Positions 15,127-23,513 of a DNA stretch of 48,491 nucleotides are shown here, piece after piece (within the stretch, counting starts at the first letter, position 1; each line of letters opens with the position of its first letter). The notes under the pieces are model-generated. The model was given only the letters and a program-made list of their open reading frames with translations, did no database searches and was not told where the DNA came from. A program made the position numbers and the translations under genes. Source of the DNA: Glycomyces salinus (GTDB lineage Bacteria > Actinomycetota > Actinomycetes > Mycobacteriales > Micromonosporaceae); contig NZ_JAELXW010000029.1 in assembly GCF_016428645.1 (NCBI RefSeq), positions 1 to 48,491 on the forward strand, given 5' to 3'.

Positions 15127-16254
15127 TCAAACTCCCAGGGAACGCGCAATGAGCATCCGCTGGACCTCGTTGGTCCCCTCACCGATCTCCAGGACCTTGC
15201 AGTCGCGCCAGGCCCTGGCCACGGGCGTCTCGTTCATGAACCCGTAGCCGCCGAAGATCTGGGTGGCCTCCCGCGCGTTCTCCACCGCCGCCTGCGAGGC
15301 GTGCAGTTTCGCGATCGCCGCCTCGGTGCCGAACGGCTCGCCCCGGTCGGCCGCCTCGGCCGCGTCCAGATACGCCAGGCGCGCGGTGTGGGCCCGCAGC
15401 CGCATGTCGGCCAGCATGAACGCGATCGACTGGTTCTCCGCGATCGGCTTGCCGAACGCCTCGCGCTCCTTGGAGTGCGCCAGCGCCTCGTCCAGGCAGC
15501 CCTGCGCCATCCCGGTCGACAGGGCCGCCAGGGCCACCCGCCCGTGGTCCAGCAGGTCCAGGAACTGGGCGAAGCCCTTGCCGCGCTCGCCGATGAGGTT
15601 CTCCTCGGGGACCCGGCAGCCGTCGAAGTAGATCGGACGCGTGTCCGAGGCCCGCCAGCCGACCTTGGAGTACTCAGGGCCGATCTCCAGGCCCGGCGTG
15701 CCCGGCTCGACGGCGATGGTCGAGACCTCGCCGGGACCGGTCGTGGCGGTGGCGACGATGAGGTCGGTCATCTCGGTGCCGGCGTTGGTGATGAAGCACT
15801 TGGCGCCGTCGATCACCCACTGGCCGTCCTCGAGACGGGCCCTGGTGTCGGTGTGCCCGGCGTCGGTGCCGCCGCTGGGCTCGGTCAGCGCGAACGCGCA
15901 CAGGCCCTCCCCGGCGGCCAGCCGCGGCAGCCAGCGCCGCCGCTGCTCGTCGGTGCCGAACCGCGACAGGGCCTCGGCGCCCAGGGTCACGGCAGCCTCG
16001 ACGGTGACCGCCACCGAGGAGTCGACGCGCCCGATCTCCTCGAGCGCGAGGCACAGCATGAGCAGTCCGGCGTCGGCGCCGCCGTACTCCTCAGGCAGCG
16101 TGACGCCGAAGACGCCGAGCTTGCCCAGCTCGCGGACCAGGTCGACCGGGAAAGTGCCTCGCTCGTAGTAGTCGCCGATGACGGGCTTGATCTCGGTCTC
16201 GGCGAATTCCCTTACAGCGGAGGCGAACTCGGCCTGCTCGGGTGTGAGTCTCAT
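15127..16254 (-). CDS. Acyl-CoA dehydrogenase
   Basis: FAD-dependent acyl-CoA dehydrogenase, 375 aa, introducing a 2,3-double bond into an acyl-CoA. Visible: GVTLPEEYGGADAG, the FAD/substrate segment CAFALTEPSGGTDAG, KCFITNAG, a SDTRPIYFDGCRVP strand, and the C-terminal QIFGGYGFMNETPVARAWRDCKVLEIGEGTNEVQRMLIARSLG with the catalytic-base Glu in IGEGTNE. It is 9 nt downstream of the carboxylase gene in one operon, like fadE19-accD1 of mycobacteria. This suggests branched-chain (leucine-type) acyl-CoA degradation, an inference from pairing. Confidence 0.93.
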   Translation of the reverse strand: MRLTPEQAEFASAVREFAETEIKPVIGDYYERGTFPVDLVRELGKLGVFGVTLPEEYGGADAGLLMLCLALEEIGRVDSSVAVTVEAAVTLGAEALSRFGTDEQRRRWLPRLAAGEGLCAFALTEPSGGTDAGHTDTRARLEDGQWVIDGAKCFITNAGTEMTDLIVATATTGPGEVSTIAVEPGTPGLEIGPEYSKVGWRASDTRPIYFDGCRVPEENLIGERGKGFAQFLDLLDHGRVALAALSTGMAQGCLDEALAHSKEREAFGKPIAENQSIAFMLADMRLRAHTARLAYLDAAEAADRGEPFGTEAAIAKLHASQAAVENAREATQIFGGYGFMNETPVARAWRDCKVLEIGEGTNEVQRMLIARSLGV

Positions 16255-16263
16255 GTGCTTCTC

Positions 16264-17775
16264 CTACACCGGTGTGATCGGGTGTCTGCGGGATCCGAAC
16301 CGGCGGTCCTTTTGGGACAGCCGACGGTAGCGGGCGATCAGGTCCGCCCGCAGGTCTTCCGGCTCGACGATGTCGTCGACGACCAGCTCGCCGGCCAGTC
16401 GGCGCAGGTCGACGTCGGCCTCGTACTCCTCGCGCCGGTCGGCGATGAACCGCTCGCGCTCCGCGGGGTCGTCGATGGCGGCGATCTTGTTGGCGTACAC
16501 CGCGTTCACCGCCGCCTCGGCCCCCATGACCGCGATCTTGCCCGTCGGCAGCGCCACCACGGCGTCGGAGCCGAAGGCCGGGCCCGACATGGCGTACAGC
16601 CCGGCGCCGTAGGCCTTGCGGACGACCACGCAGACCTTCGGGACCGTCGCCTCGGAGACGGCGGCGATCATCTTGGCGCCGTGGCGGATGATGCCGCCCT
16701 TCTCGAACTCGGTGCCGACCATGAACCCCGGCACGTCGGCCAGGAACAGCAGCGGGACGTTGAAGGCGTCGCAGGTGCTGACGAAGCGCGCGGCCTTGTC
16801 GGCCGAGTCGGAGAACAGGACGCCGCCCCGCACGCCCGGGTTGGAGGCGACCACGCCGATCGGGCGGCCGTCGAGGCGCGCGAAGGCGCACACGAGCTCC
16901 CCGGCCCAGCGGGCCTGCACCTCCAGGACCGAATCGCGGTCGACCAGGCCCTCCAGGAAGTCGTGCATGTCGAACGGCGTCGACTCGCCGGGCGGGACGA
17001 CCTCCCGCAGCGACACGTCCTTCGGGGGCCTGGCCGCCCGCACCGGGGGCGCCTGCGTCCAGTTCGACGGCAGGTAGGACAGCCACCGGCGGACCGCCGC
17101 GATCGCCTCGTCCTCGTTGCGGCACAGGAAGTGCCCCACGCCGGACTCCTCGCAGTGGACGCGCGCCCCGCCCATGGCCTCGAGCGTGGTCTGCTCGCCG
17201 GTGACCATCTCGACCATGCGCGGGCTGCCCAGGTACATCGAGGCGTTCCCGTCGACCATCGCCACGATGTCGCAGAACGCCGGGATGTAGGCCCCGCCGG
17301 CGGCGCTGGGCCCGAACAGGGCGCAGGCCTGCGGTACCTGGCCGGAGGCTCGGACCTGCTCGTAGAAGATCCGGCCGGCCCCCCGACGGCCGGGGAAGAG
17401 CTGGACCTGGTCGGTGATGCGGGCGCCGGCCGAGTCGACGAGGTAGACGATCGGGCGCTGCTCGACCTGGGCGGCCTCGATGGTGCGGATGATCTTCTCG
17501 ACCGTGCGCGCCCCCCACGACCCCGCCTTGACCGTGGAGTCGTTGGCGATCACGCGCACCGGGCGGCCCTGGACCGTGGCCGAGCCGCACACCACGCCGT
17601 CGGCCGGGAGCGCCGGATCGGGGTTGGCCCACAGGCCGTCCTCGGTGAACGAGTCGGTGTCGGTCAGCAGTCTGATGCGCTCGCGGGCGTGGTACTTCCC
17701 GGCCGCGGCGGCGGCCTGGTGGTACTTCTCGGCGCCACCGCGCATGACGGCTTCGCGTTCGGCCCGGTATTCCAC
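16264..17775 (-). CDS. accD: Acyl-CoA carboxylase beta (carboxyltransferase) subunit
   Basis: 503-residue carboxyltransferase that moves CO2 from carboxy-biotin to an acyl-CoA. Both crotonase-like halves are visible: VYLVDSAGARI ... FGPSAAGGAYIPAFCD in the N-terminal half, and FLADVPGFMVGTEFEKGGIIRHGAKM with GAGLYAMSGPAF and LPTGKIAVMGAEAAVNAVY in the C-terminal half. The set resembles methylcrotonyl/propionyl-CoA carboxylase beta (AccD1-like). GTG 17775 is preferred because of GGAAGGGG just upstream; TTG 17790 is the longer choice. No biotin-carrying alpha subunit lies nearby. An 18-bp palindrome sits 20 nt upstream. Confidence 0.93.
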   Translation of the reverse strand: MEYRAEREAVMRGGAEKYHQAAAAAGKYHARERIRLLTDTDSFTEDGLWANPDPALPADGVVCGSATVQGRPVRVIANDSTVKAGSWGARTVEKIIRTIEAAQVEQRPIVYLVDSAGARITDQVQLFPGRRGAGRIFYEQVRASGQVPQACALFGPSAAGGAYIPAFCDIVAMVDGNASMYLGSPRMVEMVTGEQTTLEAMGGARVHCEESGVGHFLCRNEDEAIAAVRRWLSYLPSNWTQAPPVRAARPPKDVSLREVVPPGESTPFDMHDFLEGLVDRDSVLEVQARWAGELVCAFARLDGRPIGVVASNPGVRGGVLFSDSADKAARFVSTCDAFNVPLLFLADVPGFMVGTEFEKGGIIRHGAKMIAAVSEATVPKVCVVVRKAYGAGLYAMSGPAFGSDAVVALPTGKIAVMGAEAAVNAVYANKIAAIDDPAERERFIADRREEYEADVDLRRLAGELVVDDIVEPEDLRADLIARYRRLSQKDRRFGSRRHPITPV

Positions 17776-17794
17776 GTCGACCCCTTCCAAGGTT

Positions 17795-17812
17795 CCTTAA
17801 CGATCGTTAAGG
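17795..17812. promoter_or_regulatory. 18-bp perfect palindrome, probable TetR-type operator
   Basis: CCTTAACGATCGTTAAGG is fully self-complementary and sits in the divergent gap between the carboxylase and acyltransferase genes. The form is typical of TetR-family fatty-acid or amino-acid catabolism repressors. It would overlap the -35 of the plus-strand promoter (TACATT at 17817-17822). Confidence 0.65.
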
Positions 17813-17870
17813 TGCTTACATTGTGTCCTGGGATCACCCCGCTGTCAAACCCCGCACCACCCGGAGACCC

Positions 17871-19940
17871 ATGAGCGCACAGACCCGCGAGGCCGCCCCG
17901 GACGCCGAGCGCGCCGACGGGCCCCGGCGGCAGTACCTGCACGAGATCGACGGGCTGCGCGGGGTCGCCATCGTCGTCATCGCCGTCTACCACGTCTGGT
18001 TCAACCGCGTCTCCGGCGGCGTCGACGTGTTCCTGCTGCTCTCGGGGTTCTTCATCACCGGCAGCCTGCTGCGGGGCATCGAATCCGGGCGCGGGATCGC
18101 CCCGGTCCGGTACTCGGCCAGGATCGTGCGGCGCATCTTCCCGCCGGCCCTCGTGGTGGCCGCCTTCACGGTCCTGATGACCTGGATCTGGCTGCCGCGC
18201 GCCACCTGGAACCAGCAGATCGGCGACATCCTCGCCTCGGCGCTGTACATCGGCAACTGGCGCCTGGCGGAGAACTCGGTGGACTACCTGTCCTCGAACA
18301 ACGGCGCCAGCATCGTCCAGCACTACTGGTCCCTGGGCATCCAGGCCCAGTTCTACCTCATGTGGCCGGTCCTCATCGCGGCCTGCGCCTTCATCGCCTC
18401 CCGCCTCGGTGCGCGGCCGCGGACGGTGCTCGCGGTCGCCTTCACCGCCGTGTTCGCCGGATCCTTCGCCTTCGCGCTCTGGGAGACCGGGGCCAACCAG
18501 GCCTACGCCTACTTCGACACGCGCGCCCGCATGTGGCAGTTCGCCCTCGGCGCGCTCCTGGTCCTGGGGCTGCCGGCCTCGGCGAAGCTCGCGGGCGGCA
18601 GGTTCGCGCCGCTCAGACTCGGCCGCCGCGCCGCGGCCGCGGTGTCCTGGCTCGCCCTGGCCGCGCTCCTGACCGGCGGCATGCTGCTGACCAGCACCGA
18701 TTTCCCCGGCATGGCCGCCCTGTGGCCGGTCGCCGCGGCCGCCGCTATTGTCGCCGTCGCCACCGTCCAGCCGGGGGCCGGCGCCGGACGCCTGCTCAAC
18801 ACCCGCCCGCTCCAGGCGCTAGGCCGCCTGTCCTACGCCCTCTACCTGTGGCACTGGCCGGTCCTCATCTGCTATCTGGCCGCTACCGGCCGGGACACGG
18901 CGAGCCTCCTCGGCGGCCTGGGCGTCGTCGCGGTCTCGCTCGTGCTGGCGGTCGCCACCCGCTGGGCGGTCGAGCAGCGGCTCCCCGAGCTCGGGCTCGG
19001 CCAGAAGACCGCGCGCGGAGCGTACGCGCTCGGTGCCGCCTGCCTGGCCCTGGTCCTGGCCGCGACGGCGGCCCTGAGCGCCTACATCGCCTACGAACGC
19101 GACCGACTCGACCCGGCCGGGGCCGACCCCGCCCTCTACCCGGGCGCGGCCGCCCTGGCCGAGCAGATCGCGCCGGCCGAGACCGACTTCATCCCCTCGA
19201 CCCTGGACGCGGCCGACGACCGCGACCCGGAACTGTCCGAGGAGTGCAACCAGTCCATGGAGGGCTTCGAGCCGATCCGCTGCGACTTCGGGGTGCCCCG
19301 GGACCGGGCCGAGACGACGGTGGTGATGTACGGCGGGTCCAAGATCTGGCACTGGTTCCCGGCGGTCGAGGCCGTGGCCGAGGCCAACGGCTGGCACCTG
19401 GTCACCTTCATCAAGAACGCCTGCATCATCGCCACCGAGCAGCCGAACACGGACGAGGAGCGATACCGCTCGTGCGCGGCCTGGAACGACGACGTGGTCG
19501 CCGAGATCGCCGAGATCGCCCCGGACGCGGTCTTCACCTACGGTTCCAGGGTCGGCTACGAGGCCGTCGAGACGTTCCCGGAGTACAACGAGCGCTACGG
19601 GCAGCTCCTTGAATCGGGCGCCGAGGTCGTCGTCGTCCGCGACACCCCGAGCCCGCGGTTCGACATTCCCACCTGCGTGGACCTGAGCGGCAGCGACTCA
19701 TCCGACTGCACCGTCGACCGCGCCGCCTACTACCCCGACGCGGACGGCTTCGCCGACCTCGAGGTCCCCGGCGGGGTCCACAAGGTCGACCTGACCGACT
19801 ACATCTGCGCCGCCGAGAGCTGCCCGCCGGTGGTGGGCAACGTCCTGGTCTACCGCGACGACGCCCACCTGACCAACACCTACGCGGCCACCCTGGCCCC
19901 CTACCTCGAAGCGGAGTTCCGGAGGGCCGGTATCGGGTGA
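17871..19940 (+). CDS. OatA-like membrane acyltransferase with SGNH domain
   Basis: 689 aa. Residues about 20-390 form an acyltransferase-3 membrane domain (HEIDGLRGVAIVVIAVYH, then GGVDVFLLLSGFFITG, LGRLSYALYLWHWPVLI) with roughly ten helices; a transmembrane link near 390-415 leads to an extracytoplasmic SGNH-like domain. Proteins of this build O-acetylate peptidoglycan or glycans at the cell surface. In the C-terminal domain the usual GDS block reads MYGGSKIWHW (Asp replaced by Gly), while the DDAH block is kept near residue 665. ATG 17871 follows GGAG; GTG 17823 is a longer alternative. Divergent from accD across a palindrome. Confidence 0.9.
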   Translation: MSAQTREAAPDAERADGPRRQYLHEIDGLRGVAIVVIAVYHVWFNRVSGGVDVFLLLSGFFITGSLLRGIESGRGIAPVRYSARIVRRIFPPALVVAAFTVLMTWIWLPRATWNQQIGDILASALYIGNWRLAENSVDYLSSNNGASIVQHYWSLGIQAQFYLMWPVLIAACAFIASRLGARPRTVLAVAFTAVFAGSFAFALWETGANQAYAYFDTRARMWQFALGALLVLGLPASAKLAGGRFAPLRLGRRAAAAVSWLALAALLTGGMLLTSTDFPGMAALWPVAAAAAIVAVATVQPGAGAGRLLNTRPLQALGRLSYALYLWHWPVLICYLAATGRDTASLLGGLGVVAVSLVLAVATRWAVEQRLPELGLGQKTARGAYALGAACLALVLAATAALSAYIAYERDRLDPAGADPALYPGAAALAEQIAPAETDFIPSTLDAADDRDPELSEECNQSMEGFEPIRCDFGVPRDRAETTVVMYGGSKIWHWFPAVEAVAEANGWHLVTFIKNACIIATEQPNTDEERYRSCAAWNDDVVAEIAEIAPDAVFTYGSRVGYEAVETFPEYNERYGQLLESGAEVVVVRDTPSPRFDIPTCVDLSGSDSSDCTVDRAAYYPDADGFADLEVPGGVHKVDLTDYICAAESCPPVVGNVLVYRDDAHLTNTYAATLAPYLEAEFRRAGIG

Positions 19941-20030
19941 CGGCGGCCGAGCCGGATCCGCGACCGCGCGGGCTTGGCTGGAATCGACTACGCTGGATGC
20001 CGACCTCCTCGACCCCCGGGAGCCAGGCGC

Positions 20031-21461
20031 ATGCAGTCCGATTCTTCTCTGGCAGTCGACTTCGGAACGTCGAACACGGTCGCGGTCCTGCGCCGTCCCG
20101 GTGAGGCCGACCGGCCGCTGCTGTTCTCGGGTGCGCCGGTGCTCTCGTCGGCGGTGTACGCCGACGCGGAGGGCGGATTCTGCACCGGGCTGGACGCGCA
20201 TCGCATGGCGCAGTTCGACCCGGCCAGGCTCGAAGCGCATCCCAAGCAGCGCGTCGACGATGACTCGGCGCTGCTGGGCGAGCGCGAGGTGCCGGTGGTC
20301 GAACTGATCGCCGCCGTCTTGGCCAGGGTGCGCGAGGCCGCGGTCGAGGCGAACGGGACCGCACCGCCGGCGATCCTGACCCACCCGGTGCAGTGGGGGC
20401 CGCGCCGACTGGGGATCCTGACCGACGCGGCCCGGGAAGCCGGGCTCGTCGCCTCGGGCCTGGTGGCCGAGCCGGTGGCGGCCGCGCACCGACTGAGCGC
20501 CATCGCCGATGTCGAGGCCGGGAAGCCGGTGTGCGTGTTCGACCTGGGAGCGGGCACGCTCGACGTGGCCGTGCTGCGGCCGGACGGGGACGGCTGGGCC
20601 GTGGCCGCTCAAGGAGGCTCGTCCGGGATCGGCGGTCTGTACTTCGATCACGCGCTGGTCGAGCATCTGGGCGGGATCGTCGCCGAGCGGTACGCGGAGA
20701 TCTGGGGGCGGCTGGAGTCGCCGGGCTCGGTGGCCGAGCGTCGCGACCGGGCGCGCCTGTGGGAGGAGGTCCGCCACGCCAAGGAGATGCTGTCGCGAAG
20801 CGCGATGGCGCCTCTCGCGCTGCCGGGTGTCGACCAGGCGCTGCACTTGACGCTGGGGGAGCTGGAGCGGGTCGCCGGGCCCGCCGTGGCGCGGGCGGTG
20901 GCCGAGACCGAGCGTGTGCTCGCCGCGGCCCGCTGCGCGCCCCGGGAGCTGGGCGGTCTGTTCCTGGTGGGCGGGGCGAGCCGGATGCCGCCGATCGGCA
21001 GGGCGCTGCACACGGCGTTGGGCGTCGCCCCGACCGGCCTGGAGCAACCGGAACTGGCGGTGGCGACCGGAGCCTTCGACGCCCCGCCGGACGACGGGCC
21101 CGGAAGCGTCCAGGATCGGCCCCGGCCGCACTTCCGGTACCGGCCCGAACCGCCTGAGAACTGGGAGCGGCTCGAATCGGCGGTGCCCGACGAGGAGTAC
21201 CGCGAACCGGAGGCGCCCCGGGGCCGAGCGTCCGAGCCGGATATCGAGAACGATCTCGAAGAGGCGGCGGAGCAGCCGCGGGCCCCTGAGGAGTCGCCTC
21301 CCGAGCAGCGGTCGGAAGAGGAATGGGAGCGACTCGAGGCGGGCCTCCTGGCGCCGGGGCCTCCCAGTCCTCAATGGTATCAACGCCAGCGGAAGGTGCT
21401 GGCGTTCCTCTGGCTGATCCTGATGGGCATCGTCGCGATCATCGTGGTGGAGAACTACTGA
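20031..21461 (+). CDS. Membrane-anchored Hsp70-like ATPase
   Basis: 476 aa. Residues about 1-355 are an Hsp70/actin-fold ATPase with the phosphate-1 loop LAVDFGTSNTVAVL, phosphate-2 VFDLGAGTLDVAVL and adenosine motif LVGGASRMPPIG. There is no DnaK substrate-binding domain. Instead an acidic Pro-rich segment carries two related motifs, NWERLESAVP and EWERLEAGLL, and the chain ends in one transmembrane helix (LAFLWLILMGIVAIIVV) with only three residues after it, so the ATPase faces the cytosol. Related actinobacterial Hsp70-like proteins are linked to envelope or signalling tasks, but no function is established here. ATG 20031 is used; the frame is open from 19974. Confidence 0.87.
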   Translation: MQSDSSLAVDFGTSNTVAVLRRPGEADRPLLFSGAPVLSSAVYADAEGGFCTGLDAHRMAQFDPARLEAHPKQRVDDDSALLGEREVPVVELIAAVLARVREAAVEANGTAPPAILTHPVQWGPRRLGILTDAAREAGLVASGLVAEPVAAAHRLSAIADVEAGKPVCVFDLGAGTLDVAVLRPDGDGWAVAAQGGSSGIGGLYFDHALVEHLGGIVAERYAEIWGRLESPGSVAERRDRARLWEEVRHAKEMLSRSAMAPLALPGVDQALHLTLGELERVAGPAVARAVAETERVLAAARCAPRELGGLFLVGGASRMPPIGRALHTALGVAPTGLEQPELAVATGAFDAPPDDGPGSVQDRPRPHFRYRPEPPENWERLESAVPDEEYREPEAPRGRASEPDIENDLEEAAEQPRAPEESPPEQRSEEEWERLEAGLLAPGPPSPQWYQRQRKVLAFLWLILMGIVAIIVVENY

Positions 21462-21522
21462 TTCCCGGGCGGGGAAGTATCGGACCCGCGGCGTTCGCGG
21501 GCGCCGTCCCGCCCCGCTCGGT

Positions 21523-22230
21523 TCAGGCGGTGACCGCGTCGAGGGCTATCTCTACCATTTCGGAGAAGGACTCCTGGCGCTCCTCGGCCGGGAGGGCGGT
21601 GCCCTTGAGGACGTGGTCGGAGATCGTGCACACCGCCAGCGCGCGGGCGCCGAACTTGGCGGCGAGGGTGTAGATGGCCGCGGCCTCCATCTCGATGGCC
21701 AGCACGCCGTAGTCGGCGAGGCGCTTCTCGACCTCGGGGGCGTCGGTGTAGAAGGTGTCGGAGCTGTAGAGCTGGCCGACCCGCAGGTCGATGCCGCGCG
21801 AGGCGGCGGCGTCAGAGGCGGCTCGCAGGAGGCCGAAGTCGGCCACCGGCGCGTAGTCGACCACGCCGTTGAAGCGGATGCGGTTCATGCTGGAGTTGGT
21901 GGAGGCGCCGATCCCGGCCACGACGTCGCGCAGTTCGATGTCGTCGTGGATCGCCCCGGCCGAGCCGACCCGCACGACCGTCTCGACCCCGTAGACGTCC
22001 AGCAGCTCGTGGGTGTATATCGAGGCCGAGGGCTGGCCCATGCCCGTTCCCTGCACCGAGACGCGCCGGCCCTTGTAGGTGCCGGTGAATCCGAACATGT
22101 TCCTCACCTCGGTGTAGCACTCCGCGTCGGTCAGGAAGTTCTCGGCGATCCACCTCGCGCGGAGCGGGTCGCCGGGCAGCAGGACGGTGTCGGCGATGTC
22201 GCCGACCTGGGCCGAGATGTGTGCGGTCAT
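21523..22230 (-). CDS. deoD: Purine-nucleoside phosphorylase DeoD-type
   Basis: 235-residue hexameric-class purine nucleoside phosphorylase; splits purine (deoxy)nucleosides with phosphate in the salvage pathway. Motifs: VLLPGDPLRA with phosphate-binding Gly and Arg, MGQPSASIYTHEL, VRVGSAGAI, the purine/ribose pocket AIEMEAAAIYTLA, and the catalytic Asp in CTISDHVLKG. ATG 22230 has no strong ribosome binding site. It is a lone gene, divergent from tRNA-Ser. Confidence 0.95.
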   Translation of the reverse strand: MTAHISAQVGDIADTVLLPGDPLRARWIAENFLTDAECYTEVRNMFGFTGTYKGRRVSVQGTGMGQPSASIYTHELLDVYGVETVVRVGSAGAIHDDIELRDVVAGIGASTNSSMNRIRFNGVVDYAPVADFGLLRAASDAAASRGIDLRVGQLYSSDTFYTDAPEVEKRLADYGVLAIEMEAAAIYTLAAKFGARALAVCTISDHVLKGTALPAEERQESFSEMVEIALDAVTA

Positions 22231-22339
22231 GGCGCCAGCATGCCATAAACATCCTATGAATTCTCGGACGGTGCCTGTGAGTCAGATCCCGCCGCACCCA
22301 CGTGTCGTCCCGATACGGCGTTCAGGTAGCCTTTTCGGC

Positions 22340-22429
22340 GGTGGCGTGTCCGAGCGGCCGAAGGAGCTCGCCTCGAAAGCGAGTAAGGGTTCACGCCCTT
22401 CGTGGGTTCAAATCCCACCGCCACCGCCA
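22340..22429 (+). tRNA. tRNA-Ser (CGA)
   Basis: Complete class II cloverleaf. Acceptor GGTGGCG pairs with CGCCACC (22419-22425), discriminator G22426, and CCA is encoded at 22427-22429. The anticodon stem CTCGC/GCGAG holds the loop CTCGAAA with anticodon CGA, the long variable arm is AAGGGTTCACGCCCTT, and the T-loop is TTCAAAT. Confidence 0.97.
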
Positions 22430-22432
22430 GAG

Positions 22433-22473
22433 GAACCCCGGGAGGTCCGGTATCGCCGAGCCTTCCGGGGTTC
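22433..22473 (+). terminator. Terminator of tRNA-Ser
   Basis: 13-bp stem 22433-22445/22461-22473 with one G/T pair, starting 3 nt after the tRNA CCA end, followed by a weak T-rich stretch. Confidence 0.7.
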
Positions 22474-22496
22474 GGTCGTTTCTGGAGCGGTGCGGC

Positions 22497-22502
22497 TAGG
22501 CT
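22497..22502 (+). promoter_or_regulatory. Candidate -10 box of EEP gene
   Basis: TAGGCT; transcription would begin near 22509, giving a leader of about 30 nt before GTG 22539. Confidence 0.4.
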
Positions 22503-22538
22503 GTCCGAGCGGGCGACTCACGGAAAGGCGGGTGGGGT

Positions 22539-23474
22539 GTGAGCCGATCCTCTTGGGGTGCAAAGGTCTTCAGCGCCACGATCATCGTGGTCTCGGCACT
22601 GCTGGCGGCGATGATGCTCGGCCACCGGTTCATCCCCAACCGCTGGTACAACCTCGGCAGCCTCATCGAGACCTTCCTGCCCTGGTTCGGCCTGGCCATC
22701 CCGGTCCTGGTCGTCCTCGCCGCGATCCGCCGCAAGCCGATCGCGATCATCGTCGCCCTCCTGCCGGCGCTGGTGTGGATCAAGCTCTACGGCGGGCTCC
22801 TGCCCGACAAGTCCGAGGGCCCGGGGGAGTTCCGGGTGCTGGCCCACAACGTCAACGCCGACAACGTGGAGATCGAGGCCACCGCCGAGGCCCTGGTGGC
22901 CGAGGGCGCCGACGTACTCGCCCTGGTCGAGCTCAGCTCCGAGCAGATGGGCGAGTACGAGCGGGCCCTGGCCGGGAGCTACGAGTACTCGGTCGCCTAC
23001 GGCACGGTCGCCCTCTGGTCGCACCACCCGATCGCCGGCTCCGGGGAGATCGACCTCGAGCTGGGCTGGGAGCGGGCCTTCCGCGCCGTGATCGACGTCG
23101 AGGGCCTACCGGTGGCCGTCTACGTCGCCCATCTGCCCTCGGTCAGGGTCAACGCCGAGGGCTTCACCTCCGACCAGCGCAACCTCTCGGCCGAACTGCT
23201 CGGCGAAGCCGTCGCCGATGAGCAGCTCGAGCGGGTCGTCCTCCTCGGCGACCTCAACGGCACCATGCAGGACCGGGCCCTGGCGCCCATCACCTACCAG
23301 CTGGAGTCGGCCCATGCCGCGGCCGGGCAGGGTTTCGGGTTCACCTGGCCGGCCTCCAACCCGCTCGCCCGCATCGACCAGGTGCTCTACCGGGGCCTGG
23401 AGGCGACCGGCTCGACGGTCCTGGACCCGACCGCCTCCGACCACCGGCCGGTGGAGGCCGACTTCGACCTGTGA
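22539..23474 (+). CDS. Endonuclease/exonuclease/phosphatase (EEP) family membrane protein
   Basis: 311 aa. Three hydrophobic helices (about 8-30, 42-60, 67-85) anchor an extracytoplasmic DNase I-like domain (about 95-311). EEP motifs are readable: VLAHNVNADN, ALVELSSEQM with the metal-binding Glu, VYVAHLPS, LLGDLNGTM with Asp and Asn, IDQVLYR and SDHRPVEADF with the terminal Asp-His. Such proteins cleave phosphodiesters (nucleic acids, lipids or cyclic nucleotides); the substrate is unknown. Start is GTG 22539 after GGTGGGG. The next gene begins 39 nt later, so cotranscription is possible. Confidence 0.9.
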   Translation: MSRSSWGAKVFSATIIVVSALLAAMMLGHRFIPNRWYNLGSLIETFLPWFGLAIPVLVVLAAIRRKPIAIIVALLPALVWIKLYGGLLPDKSEGPGEFRVLAHNVNADNVEIEATAEALVAEGADVLALVELSSEQMGEYERALAGSYEYSVAYGTVALWSHHPIAGSGEIDLELGWERAFRAVIDVEGLPVAVYVAHLPSVRVNAEGFTSDQRNLSAELLGEAVADEQLERVVLLGDLNGTMQDRALAPITYQLESAHAAAGQGFGFTWPASNPLARIDQVLYRGLEATGSTVLDPTASDHRPVEADFDL

Positions 23475-23513
23475 CGGTGCAACCGGCGGCGTGCGGAGCG
23501 GCGTCTAGCCAGT

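Noticed and set aside
15301-17874. Plus-strand open frame of 857 codons
   Set aside because: It is antisense to the acyl-CoA dehydrogenase and carboxylase genes, whose catalytic motifs are intact. Composition only, no domain.
22187-23221. Plus-strand frame through tRNA-Ser into the EEP gene
   Set aside because: It crosses a complete tRNA and a terminator and is out of phase with the conserved EEP motifs.
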